A stretch of 64,000 nucleotides of DNA from NCBI GenBank assembly GCA_021496925.1, contig CP053915.1, positions 558,001 through 622,000 of the forward strand. Direction: 5' to 3'. This document shows, one piece after another, positions 6,796 through 14,736 of this stretch. This stretch comes from Acidovorax sp. YS12. Its GTDB lineage: Bacteria > Pseudomonadota > Gammaproteobacteria > Burkholderiales > Burkholderiaceae_C. Every line of letters begins with the position of its first letter. The first letter of the stretch is position 1. The position numbers were made by a program, and so were the translations under genes. The notes beneath the pieces were generated by a model. The model was not told the origin of the DNA. It worked only from the letters and a program-made list of their open reading frames with translations, and made no database searches.

Positions 6796-8950
6796 GCAGC
6801 AGGCGGTCCACGGTGGCGCACAGCTCGTCCACGTCGTTGGGCTTGTGGATCAGCGCGCGCGCGCCGGCGGCCAGCGCGGCCTGCTCGATCTCGGTGGTGA
6901 CGTAGCCCGAGGCCAGCGCCACGGGCAGGTCGGCGCGGATGGTGCGCGCGGCGTGCAGCAGGTCCACGCCGGAGTAGCCGGGCATGTTGTAGTCGGTCAC
7001 CAGCAGGTCGTAGCGCTGCGGGTCGGCCTGCAGCGCGGCGGTGGCCTCGTGCGGGTCGGTGAAGCCGCTGACCTGGTAGCCGCGCCGCCCCAGCAGGCGC
7101 TTGACGAGGAAGACCAGCGCCTGGTCGTCGTCCACGTACATCACGTGGTGCTGGCGCGCCGAGGCGGGCGGGCTGGCCAGTGCGGGCGCGGCGGGCGCCG
7201 GCGCGGGCAGGGCGCGGGCCTGCTCGGCCTCGGACGCCACCGGAAAGTACAGCGTGAAGCACGCGCCTTCGCCCGGGCGGCTGTGCACGTCGATGCCGCC
7301 GCCGTGGCTGCGCATCACGCCATGCACCACGGGCAGGCCCAGGCCGGTGCCCTGGCCCACCGGCTTGGTGGTGAAGAACGGCTCGAAGATGCGCGAGAGG
7401 GTGCCCGCGTCCATGCCCGGGCCGCTGTCGCGCACGTCCAGCGCCACGTAGGCGCCCAGGGACAGGCCCAGGCGCTCGCACTGGCGCTGGTCCAGGTGCA
7501 CCTGGCTGGCCTGCATGAGCACGCTGCCGCGCGCGTCGCCGATGGCGTGGACGGCGTTGGTGCACAGGTTCAGCAGGGCCTGCTCGATCTGCGTCACGTC
7601 GGCCAGCACCGGGGGCAGGTGGGCCGGGGCCTGCACCTGCAGGTCGATGGTGGGCGGCAGCGTCACGCGCAGCAGGCGCTCGGTGTCGTGCATGACCTCG
7701 GCCATGCGCACGGCGCCGCGCTGCAGCGGCTCGTTGCGGCTGAAGGTGAGGATCTGGCGCACCAGGTCGCGCGCGCGGCGCCCGGCCTTCTCGATCTCGC
7801 GCAGGCTCTCCAGGATGGGCGACTGCGGGTCCTGCGCCAGCGCGTCGCCCTTGGCCAGCTCGACGTTGCCCAGGATGGCGCTGAGGATGTTGTTGAAGTC
7901 GTGCGCGATGCCCCCGGCCAGCGTGCCCATGGCCTGCATCTTGTGCGACTCGCGCAGTTGCACCTCCAGCTCGCCGCGGCGCTCCTCGGCCTTCTTGCGG
8001 CCGGTGAGGTCGCGTGCGAACACGGTGGTGGTCTCGCCCTCGCTGTGGCGCTCGAACGAGACGCTGACCTCCACCGCCAGCTCGCGCCCGGCGGCGGTGC
8101 GCGCGGTCATCTCGCCCAGGATGGCCTGGGTGGCGAGCTGGTTCAGCTCCAGCGCCCGCGCCGCCTCGGGCAGGAAGCGCTGCAGCGGGCTGCCCAGGGC
8201 GTCGCTGGTGGCGCACTGGAACAGCGCCGCCGCCGTGGGGTTGAACACGGTGATGCGCTGGTGCTGGTCGACGCAGATGATGGCGTCCAGCGCCGAGTTG
8301 ATGACGGCCTCCAGGCGCCGCTCGCTGGCGTGCAACTGCTCGTTGCGCTGCTGCAGCGTCTGGCGCTCGGCGATCAGCGGGCCCTGGTCGATCACCGCGC
8401 ACAGGTACTGGCGCAGCGGCAGCAGGCTGCCTTGCTGGGCCTCGATGCAGGCGATGTGCAGGTCGCCCGTCATGCGCGCGTGCTCGCCGATGTTGAACAC
8501 CACCTCGGAAGTGTCGGCGCGCCCCTGCGTGCGCGCGGTGAGGAAGGCGCGGCGCACGCGCTCGGCGTCGGCCTCGCTGACGAAGGGCATGAGCGAGATG
8601 AGGTGCGGGTCGCGCTCGGTGGGCTGGAACGAGCGGTGCGCCATGGAGTTGGCCTGCACCACCATGTCGTGCTCGTCGATCACCATCAGCGCCAGCGGCA
8701 CGCTGGAGAACAGTGTCTCGAAGCGCTCGGACGCACTCTCGGCCGAGGCCTGGCTGAAGCGCAGCACCTTGTTCTGCGTCTCCAGCTCGAACTGGTAGTT
8801 GCGCAGCTCGTTCACCAGGTCGTCCATCGGGTCGCGCGGGCGCCTGGGCGGGCGCGGCGCCAGCGGGTCGTCTCCGGCCAGGGGCTGCTCCGGCTCCGGC
8901 TCGTCGGGCGTCCAGTTCTGGAACAGGAAGGAAAGGTCGGGGCGGCTCAT
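6782..8950 (-). CDS. PAS-containing hybrid sensor histidine kinase with C-terminal receiver domain
   Basis: 722 residues from ATG 8948-8950; no strong ribosome site is visible. Order: coiled start, PAS (about 74-180), second PAS (about 210-320), HisKA with phosphoacceptor H350 in GGIAHDFNN, HATPase with N465, DSGPGM (508-513) and GTGLGL (534-539), an Ala/Pro linker, then a receiver with D607-D609, phospho-acceptor D653 (TDYNMPG) and K703. No membrane segment is seen, so it is probably cytoplasmic. No output regulator is adjacent, so phosphotransfer to a distant protein, or receiver-mediated self-control, is likely. The overlap with rluA is unusual. Confidence 0.88.
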   Translation of the reverse strand: MSRPDLSFLFQNWTPDEPEPEQPLAGDDPLAPRPPRRPRDPMDDLVNELRNYQFELETQNKVLRFSQASAESASERFETLFSSVPLALMVIDEHDMVVQANSMAHRSFQPTERDPHLISLMPFVSEADAERVRRAFLTARTQGRADTSEVVFNIGEHARMTGDLHIACIEAQQGSLLPLRQYLCAVIDQGPLIAERQTLQQRNEQLHASERRLEAVINSALDAIICVDQHQRITVFNPTAAALFQCATSDALGSPLQRFLPEAARALELNQLATQAILGEMTARTAAGRELAVEVSVSFERHSEGETTTVFARDLTGRKKAEERRGELEVQLRESHKMQAMGTLAGGIAHDFNNILSAILGNVELAKGDALAQDPQSPILESLREIEKAGRRARDLVRQILTFSRNEPLQRGAVRMAEVMHDTERLLRVTLPPTIDLQVQAPAHLPPVLADVTQIEQALLNLCTNAVHAIGDARGSVLMQASQVHLDQRQCERLGLSLGAYVALDVRDSGPGMDAGTLSRIFEPFFTTKPVGQGTGLGLPVVHGVMRSHGGGIDVHSRPGEGACFTLYFPVASEAEQARALPAPAPAAPALASPPASARQHHVMYVDDDQALVFLVKRLLGRRGYQVSGFTDPHEATAALQADPQRYDLLVTDYNMPGYSGVDLLHAARTIRADLPVALASGYVTTEIEQAALAAGARALIHKPNDVDELCATVDRLLHDAP

Positions 8951-9070
8951 GGCGTGGAGCGGGGATGGCGCTGGGCGGTTCGGTTCGTTGCAGGGATTGT
9001 CTCCGAGAACGCCCGGTGCCTGCGGCGCCAGGCCGCGGGGGCAATGCGCAACCGGCCACAATCCAGCGCC

Positions 9071-9880
9071 ATGACGGTTCCCGCTTCTCCCATGCCCCAG
9101 GCGCAAGACCTGTGGATTGATACCCCCCTGGGCGCGCTGTACGCCTGCCGCTGGCAGCCCGCCAGCGCGGCCCAGGCGCAAGCGCCCATCGTGCTGTTCC
9201 ACGATTCTCTGGGTTGCGTGGCCCTGTGGCGCGACTTTCCGGCGCGGCTGTGCGCCGCCACCGGGCGCGCCGTGCTGGCCTACGACCGGCTGGGCTTTGG
9301 CCGCTCGGCGCCGCGCGGCGATGCGCTGGCGCTCGACTTCGTGCCCGCCGAGGCGGCCCAGGTGCTGCCGCTGCTGCGCGCGGCCTGCGGCGTGCCGCGC
9401 TTCGTGGCCATGGGGCACAGCGTGGGCGGGGGCATGGCGGCCCATGCGGCGGCGCAGGCGGGCTCGGCCTGCGTGGCGCTGGTGACCGAGTCGGCGCAGT
9501 GCTTCGTCGAGCCGCGCACGCTGGCTGGCATCCGCGCCGCCGAGGCCGCCTTTGCCGACCCGGCGGAAATGCAGCGGCTGGCCCGCCACCACGGCGAGCG
9601 CGCGCCCTGGGTGCTGCAGGCCTGGACGCGCACCTGGCTTTCGCCCGCGTTCGCGGACTACAGCCTGAAGCCCGCGCTGGCCGCGGTGCGCTGCCCCACG
9701 CTGGTGCTGCACGGCGAGGAGGACGAGTACGCCACCCCGCGCCAGCCCGAGCGCATCGCCGCCAGCGTGGCCGGGCCGGCCGAACTGGCGCTGCTGCCGG
9801 GCTGCCGCCATGTGCCGCACCGCGAACAGCCCGAGGTGGTGCTGGCGCGCATCGCGGCATTTCTGCGGGCACTGCCGTGA
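9071..9880 (+). CDS. Alpha/beta hydrolase
   Basis: 269 residues from ATG 9071, 120 nt from the divergent kinase gene. The nucleophile elbow GHSVGGG, the oxyanion region around HDSLG, the acid in LHGEEDEYATP and the catalytic His in CRHVPHRE give a complete triad. There is no signal peptide, so it is cytoplasmic. The family covers esterases, lactonases and C-C hydrolases; nothing here defines the substrate. Its stop abuts repeat copy 3. Confidence 0.85.
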   Translation: MTVPASPMPQAQDLWIDTPLGALYACRWQPASAAQAQAPIVLFHDSLGCVALWRDFPARLCAATGRAVLAYDRLGFGRSAPRGDALALDFVPAEAAQVLPLLRAACGVPRFVAMGHSVGGGMAAHAAAQAGSACVALVTESAQCFVEPRTLAGIRAAEAAFADPAEMQRLARHHGERAPWVLQAWTRTWLSPAFADYSLKPALAAVRCPTLVLHGEEDEYATPRQPERIAASVAGPAELALLPGCRHVPHREQPEVVLARIAAFLRALP

Positions 9881-9980
9881 ACTCCTGAAACCATAGCTGC
9901 TGGCGCTTGCTGTATCTCGCTTTGGCGGAATAAACTGCCTGAAAACGGGCTGTGGAAAGCGCTGGCAGCTATCAAATTTG
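9881..9980. repeat. Dispersed hairpin repeat, two facing half-copies (3a and 3b)
   Basis: 9881-9920 reads ACTCCTGAAACCATAGCTG then GGCGCTTGC on the plus strand; 9943-9980 reads CGGGCTGTGGAAAGCGCTGG then CAGCTATCAAA, the opposite orientation. The pair fills the gap between two convergent genes, each half placed as a terminator for the gene on its own side. Confidence 0.65.
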
Positions 9981-9982
9981 CA

Positions 9983-11134
9983 CTACAGCCTGCGCAGCCG
10001 CTCCAGCGCCGTGCGCAGCGTCTCGTCCTTCTTGGCGAAGCAAAAGCGCACCACGCGCTGGTCGAAGCCGTCGCCGTAGAAGGCCGACAGCGGAATGGCG
10101 GCCACGCCGATCTCGCGCGTGAGCCACTGGCAGAAGTCGGCTTCCGGCAGGTCGCTCACGGCCGAGATGTCCACGCACTGGAAGTAGCTGCCGGTGCTGG
10201 GCAGCAGCTTGAGGCGCGAGCCCTCCAGCCCCTGGCGGAACAGGTCGCGCTTGGCCTGGTAGAAGGCGGGCAGCTGCAGGTAGGGCGCGGGGTTGCGCAG
10301 GTATTCGGCCAGGCCGTGCTGCATGGGCGTGTTCACGGTGAACACGTTGAACTGGTGCACCTTGCGGAACTCGGCCGTAAGCAGCGAGGGCGCGGCCACG
10401 GTGCCCACCTTCCAGCCCGTGACGTGGAAGGTCTTGCCGAAGCTGGAGACGATGAAGGCGCGCTCGGCCAGGCCCGGAAAGCGCGCGGCGCTCTGGTGCG
10501 TGGCGCCGTCGAAGACCATGTGCTCGTAGACCTCGTCGCTGATGAGCAGCACGCTGGTGGGCGCGAGCAGTTCCTCCAGCGTGCGCATGTCGGCTTCCGT
10601 CCATATGGTGGCGCTGGGGTTGTGCGGGCTGTTGATGAGGAGGAGGCGCGTGCGCGGCGTGATGGCGGCGGCGATCTTGCTGAAATCCGGGCGGAACGTG
10701 CCGGGTGTGAGCGCCACGCGCACAGGCACGCCGCCCGCCAGTTCGATGCCTGGCACGTAGCTGTCGTAGCAGGGTTCGAGCACGATGACTTCGTCGCCCG
10801 GGTGCACGCAGGCCAGGAGGGCCGTGAGGATCGCCTGCGTGGCGCCCGCGGTGATGGTGATTTCGCTGTTGGCGCAATACCGGCGCGCGTGGAGTGCTTC
10901 TATTTTTGAAGCAACGGCCTGGCGCAACGCGGGCACGCCGGGCATCGGCGGGTACTGGTTGTGGCCGGCCTGCATGGCGCGCGCCACGGCATCGGCCAGG
11001 GCCGGGTCGCAGTCGAAGTCGGGAAAGCCCTGGCCCAGGTTGACGGCGCCGTGCTCGGCCGCCAGCGCGGACATGACGCTGAAGATGGTGGTGCCCACGC
11101 GCGGCAGGCGGCTGGGGAAGGCGGGAGTGGTCAT
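9983..11134 (-). CDS. ybdL: Methionine aminotransferase (YbdL-like, PLP-dependent)
   Basis: 383 residues. Fold-type I aminotransferase with NSPHNPSAT, ISDEVYEHMVF and the PLP lysine K234 in SSFGKTFHVTGWKVG. Along its whole length it resembles E. coli YbdL, which transaminates methionine (also His, Phe) to the 2-oxo acid, rather than aspartate aminotransferases. Its ATG overlaps the stop of the CysB-type regulator gene in an ATGA junction, so the pair is translationally coupled and sulfur-linked control is likely. A short GCTTC/GAAGC palindrome lies inside the gene near 10898. Confidence 0.85.
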   Translation of the reverse strand: MTTPAFPSRLPRVGTTIFSVMSALAAEHGAVNLGQGFPDFDCDPALADAVARAMQAGHNQYPPMPGVPALRQAVASKIEALHARRYCANSEITITAGATQAILTALLACVHPGDEVIVLEPCYDSYVPGIELAGGVPVRVALTPGTFRPDFSKIAAAITPRTRLLLINSPHNPSATIWTEADMRTLEELLAPTSVLLISDEVYEHMVFDGATHQSAARFPGLAERAFIVSSFGKTFHVTGWKVGTVAAPSLLTAEFRKVHQFNVFTVNTPMQHGLAEYLRNPAPYLQLPAFYQAKRDLFRQGLEGSRLKLLPSTGSYFQCVDISAVSDLPEADFCQWLTREIGVAAIPLSAFYGDGFDQRVVRFCFAKKDETLRTALERLRRL

Positions 11135-12072
11135 AGCTCGTAGTCGTTCACGTGCCCGGTCATGGCGCGGGCGACCAGGTCGCGGCTCAGGCGGTCGCTC
11201 AGCAGCTCGGCGAATTTGTAGACGAAGTTGCGCAGGTAGGCGCCGCGCTTGAAGGCCACGCGCGCCACGCTCTGGCCGAACAGGTGGCCCACCGGGCGCA
11301 CCACGAGGTCGCCCACCGGGTCGTCGCGCATCGCCATCTCGGCCACGATGCCGATGCCCAGGCCCAGGCGCACGTAGGTCTTGATGACGTCGGAGTCGAT
11401 GGCTTCGAGCACGATGCGCGGCTGCAGCTTGCGTGCGGCGAAGGCCTGGTCGATCTTGCTGCGGCCGGTGAAGGTGGGGTGGTAGGTGATGAGCGCCTCG
11501 TGCGCGATGTCCTCCAGGCCCACGCGCTCCTTCTGCGCCAGCGGGTGGCTGGTGGGCATCACCAGCACGTGCTGCCATTCGTAGCAGGGCAGGGTGACGA
11601 GGTCGGGGTATTCGGCCAGCGACTCGGTGGCCATGCCGATTTCGGCCACCTCGTCGATCACCATGCGCGCCACCTCGTGCGGCGTGGCCTGGTGCAGGCT
11701 GATGGTGACCTTGGGATAGGCCTCGCGCAGCCGCGCCACGGGCGGCGGCAGCACGTAGCGCGCCTGCGTGTGCGTGGTGGCGATGGAGAGGGTGCCGCTG
11801 TCCTGCGCGCTGTACTGCTCGCCGATGCGTTTCAGGTTGCCGACCTCGCGCATGATGAGCTCGATGCTTTTCAGCACGTGCTGGCCCGGCTCGGTGATGC
11901 GCTTGAGCCGCTTGCCGTGGCGCGCGAAGATGTCCACGCCGAGTTCGTCCTCCAGCTCGATGATGGCCTTGGAGACGCCGGGCTGCGAGGTGTGCAGCGC
12001 CTTGGCGGCCTCGGTCAGGTTCAGGTTGCGGCGCGCGGCTTCCTGGACGAAACGGAATTGGTGCAGATTCAT
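11131..12072 (-). CDS. cysB: CysB-type LysR regulator of sulfur assimilation
   Basis: 313 residues. It begins MNLHQFRFVQEAARRNLNLT with the helix-turn-helix TEAAKALHTSQPGVSKAI typical of CysB/Cbl, then the inducer domain with ATTHTQARY, TYHPTFTGRSKID and LGLGIGIVAEMAM, all hallmarks of CysB. CysB activates cysteine biosynthesis genes in response to N-acetylserine or O-acetylserine. Its neighbours fit: a methionine aminotransferase overlapping downstream, and upstream a CbiX/SirB-like chelatase that could make siroheme for sulfite reductase. Confidence 0.9.
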   Translation of the reverse strand: MNLHQFRFVQEAARRNLNLTEAAKALHTSQPGVSKAIIELEDELGVDIFARHGKRLKRITEPGQHVLKSIELIMREVGNLKRIGEQYSAQDSGTLSIATTHTQARYVLPPPVARLREAYPKVTISLHQATPHEVARMVIDEVAEIGMATESLAEYPDLVTLPCYEWQHVLVMPTSHPLAQKERVGLEDIAHEALITYHPTFTGRSKIDQAFAARKLQPRIVLEAIDSDVIKTYVRLGLGIGIVAEMAMRDDPVGDLVVRPVGHLFGQSVARVAFKRGAYLRNFVYKFAELLSDRLSRDLVARAMTGHVNDYEL

Positions 12073-12114
12073 ACTGAAATGCGGCTAAAAAGTCGCATCA
12101 TTATGCTGCATTCT

Positions 12115-12483
12115 TTATAACGATGTTTCCGTGGCGATGTGTGCCATGAGGGCCGTCATGCGCGGGTCTTCGCCCACGGGGCTTTGCACCGCGAAGGCCA
12201 CGCCGGGGTGGTTCTGGCGCAGCGCCTGCACCAGTTCGGGCAGGTCGTTGCGGGCGTGGCGGCCGGTGCCCAGGAACATGGGGACCACGGTGAGGTGGTC
12301 CACGCCCAGCGCCACCAGCTCGGCACAGGCCTGCGGCAGGTCGGGCGCGCACAGCTCCAGGTAGGCGCAGCGCACCGGCAGGCCGGGCTGCTGCGCGGCG
12401 ATGTGGGCGCGCACGGCCTCGATGGGCGCGCGCCACAGCGGGTCGCGCGAGCCATGGGCGAACAGGACGACACCGGGGCGCAT
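12115..12483 (-). CDS. CbiX/SirB-type sirohydrochlorin chelatase, single-domain
   Basis: 122 residues, the short CbiXS length. LFAHGSRDP near the start gives the metal/substrate histidine, and VVPMFLGTGRHARNDLP carries the second conserved His, as in chelatases that insert Co or Fe into sirohydrochlorin. Placement upstream of cysB suggests siroheme for sulfite reductase rather than B12. Its start overlaps the lptG stop by one base (TGATG). Confidence 0.8.
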   Translation of the reverse strand: MRPGVVLFAHGSRDPLWRAPIEAVRAHIAAQQPGLPVRCAYLELCAPDLPQACAELVALGVDHLTVVPMFLGTGRHARNDLPELVQALRQNHPGVAFAVQSPVGEDPRMTALMAHIATETSL

Positions 12484-13592
12484 CAGCGTCGGAGCACCAG
12501 CCAGCCGAAGGCGGCCAGCGACGCGGCGGTGTAGATCAGCCCGGGCGCGGCGGCGGTGAGCCAGGGCGACCAGTTCTGCAGCGTGCCGGCATAGCCGAAC
12601 ACGGTGTTGAGCAGGAAGAAGCTGATGCCCGCCATCACGCCGCCGAACACGTAGGCCGCGAGGCCGCCGGAGCGGAAATGCAGGTAGGCGAAGGGCAGGG
12701 CCAACACCACCATGACGAGGCAGCTCAGCGGGTAGAACACCTTGCGCCAGAACTCGATCTGGTACTTCTGCGCCGACTGGCCGTTGGCCTGGAGGTGGCT
12801 GATGTACTGGAACAGCTCGATGGTGGGCATGCGCTCGGGCTTGAGCAGCGCGGCGGAGACCATTTCCGCGGTGATGCCCGTGGGCCAGGGCATGCTGGCG
12901 GCGTCGGTCTGCTCCACATGGGCCTGGTCGGCGCCGCGCAGCACGAAGCGGCGCTGCTGCGCCTGGGCCAGCACCCAGCCAGATCCGTCTTCGGCGACCT
13001 GGGCGGATGCGGCCTGGATCTGTGCGCTCAGCCGTCCCTGGTCGTCGAAGTCGAAGATGCGGATGCCGATCATCTGCCCATCCGGGCCGAGCGCGCGCAC
13101 GTTCACGGCCAGCGAATGGCCGTCGTCCTTGCGTTCCTTGAGCCAGCCGCCGGTGGCGCCCGTGGTCAGCTGCCCCAGGTAGCGCGCCTTCAGCATCTGC
13201 CCCGCGCGGTCGGCCATCGGGGCCACGTAGTCGCCCATGGCGAAGGTGAGCGCCACGAAGGCGCAGCCCAGCACCAGCAGCGTGCGCAGCGCGCGCCCCG
13301 GGCCCATGCCGCTGGTGCGCATGATGGTGAATTCCGAGGTCTGCGCCAGGCTGGCCATCACGTAGATGGTGCCGATCAGCACGGTGATGGGCAGCAGCTC
13401 GTACAGGTAGTTGGGCAGGCGCAGCACCACCGTGAGCAGCGCGTGCGAGAGCTGGTAGCCCCCGGGCGCGCGGCTGACCCAGCGCAGCTCGTCGATCATG
13501 TCGAAGAAGAAGAACAGCGCCAGGAAGGCCACGGTGACGTAGGCCACGGCCAGCGAGGCCTCGCGGTAGATGAGGCGGCGCAGGATCTTCAT
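12483..13592 (-). CDS. lptG: LPS export ABC transporter permease LptG
   Basis: 369 residues. Six predicted membrane segments in a 3+3 arrangement around a large periplasmic domain, as in YjgP/YjgQ proteins. It starts MKILRRLIYREASLAVAYVT and has the conserved TSEFTIMRTSGM loop that couples to the LptB ATPase. With LptF it extracts LPS from the inner membrane. ATG 13590-13592 overlaps the lptF stop by 4 nt. Confidence 0.93.
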   Translation of the reverse strand: MKILRRLIYREASLAVAYVTVAFLALFFFFDMIDELRWVSRAPGGYQLSHALLTVVLRLPNYLYELLPITVLIGTIYVMASLAQTSEFTIMRTSGMGPGRALRTLLVLGCAFVALTFAMGDYVAPMADRAGQMLKARYLGQLTTGATGGWLKERKDDGHSLAVNVRALGPDGQMIGIRIFDFDDQGRLSAQIQAASAQVAEDGSGWVLAQAQQRRFVLRGADQAHVEQTDAASMPWPTGITAEMVSAALLKPERMPTIELFQYISHLQANGQSAQKYQIEFWRKVFYPLSCLVMVVLALPFAYLHFRSGGLAAYVFGGVMAGISFFLLNTVFGYAGTLQNWSPWLTAAAPGLIYTAASLAAFGWLVLRR

Positions 13593-14692
13593 GCCGTGCC
13601 CCCGGCGCCCGCCCGCGCCCACAGCATGCGCGGCGACCAGCGGTTGTGGCGTGCGGCCAGGGCCGCCAGCGTGCAGGCCAGCACCCCGCCGTGCAGCAGC
13701 GCCATGAAGGGCAGCAGGCCGATGCGGCCCAGGGCGATCCAGCTCTGGCCCAGCGTCATGAGGTTGTAGTACACGATGAAGGCGAACAGCGCGAACACCA
13801 GGCTGCTGCTGCGCCCGGCGCGCGGGTTGACGCTGGCCACCGTCAGGCCCAGCAGCACGAAGTTGAACGAGCCCAGCGCCAGCCCCAGGCGCCAGCCCAG
13901 TTCGGCCAGGTGTTCCGGGTCGGGGCTTTGCAGCAGGGACAGCGTGGGGCGTGCCTTGGCGGCGAGCTCGCCTTCGGCGGCCTGCGATGCCTTGCCCACG
14001 CGGGTGCTGTATTCCTCGAACTCGCTCAGGCGCAGGCCGGGCGTGTCCTGCGCGGTTTCCATGCGCGCGCCGTGGAACAGGTAGGCCACGCGCTCGCCGG
14101 CCTGGATTTCCACGCGGGCGCTGCGCGCCGAGGTGACGGATTCCTTGCCGGGGTCGGAGGCCGCGATGAACACGTTGCTGGCGGAGCGGTCGTCCGGGCT
14201 GTCCTTGTCGATGAAGAACACGCGCGTGCCGTTGGCCGACTCCTGGAACTGGCCGGGGGCGATGCGGTCCACGTCGCTGCGCTGCTCGTACTGCGTCTTG
14301 AGCGCCTGGATCTGCTGGTTGGCCCAGGGCCACACGCCCAGCGCCAGCACGCCGATGACCAGCATCACCGGCCAGGCGAAGCGCAGCAGCGGGCGCAGCA
14401 GGCTCGCCAGGCCGCGCCCGCTGGCGAACCAGATGACCATCTCGCTGTCCCGGTACATGCGCGAGAGCGAGCCGACGATGGCGATGAACAGGCTCAGGCT
14501 CAGGATGGTGGGCAACTGCCCCACCACGGTGAAGCCCATGATGAGCATCACGTCGGACGGGTTGACGTTGCCGCGCGAGGCCTGGCCCAGGGTGCGGATC
14601 AGCATCATGGTCATGACCACCGTGACCAGCACCACCAGCGTCGCGCCGAAACTGCGGGCCAACTCCTTGCGGATGGATGAATCGAATAACAT
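13589..14692 (-). CDS. lptF: LPS export ABC transporter permease LptF
   Basis: 367 residues with the same 3+3 helix pattern and a coupling-helix region RDSEMVIWFASGRGL. It starts MLFDSSIRKELARSFGATLV. First gene of lptF-lptG-cbiX, divergent from pepA across about 40 nt, a gene order conserved in many beta- and gammaproteobacteria. Confidence 0.93.
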   Translation of the reverse strand: MLFDSSIRKELARSFGATLVVLVTVVMTMMLIRTLGQASRGNVNPSDVMLIMGFTVVGQLPTILSLSLFIAIVGSLSRMYRDSEMVIWFASGRGLASLLRPLLRFAWPVMLVIGVLALGVWPWANQQIQALKTQYEQRSDVDRIAPGQFQESANGTRVFFIDKDSPDDRSASNVFIAASDPGKESVTSARSARVEIQAGERVAYLFHGARMETAQDTPGLRLSEFEEYSTRVGKASQAAEGELAAKARPTLSLLQSPDPEHLAELGWRLGLALGSFNFVLLGLTVASVNPRAGRSSSLVFALFAFIVYYNLMTLGQSWIALGRIGLLPFMALLHGGVLACTLAALAARHNRWSPRMLWARAGAGGTA

Positions 14693-14736
14693 CGGTGAGA
14701 GCCTGCCCGGCGGGCTCTTGAAGGAAAATGCTGATT

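Noticed and set aside
6512..9070. Very long plus-strand frame leading into the hydrolase
   Set aside because: Antisense to the hybrid kinase; only the part from ATG 9071 has alpha/beta hydrolase motifs.
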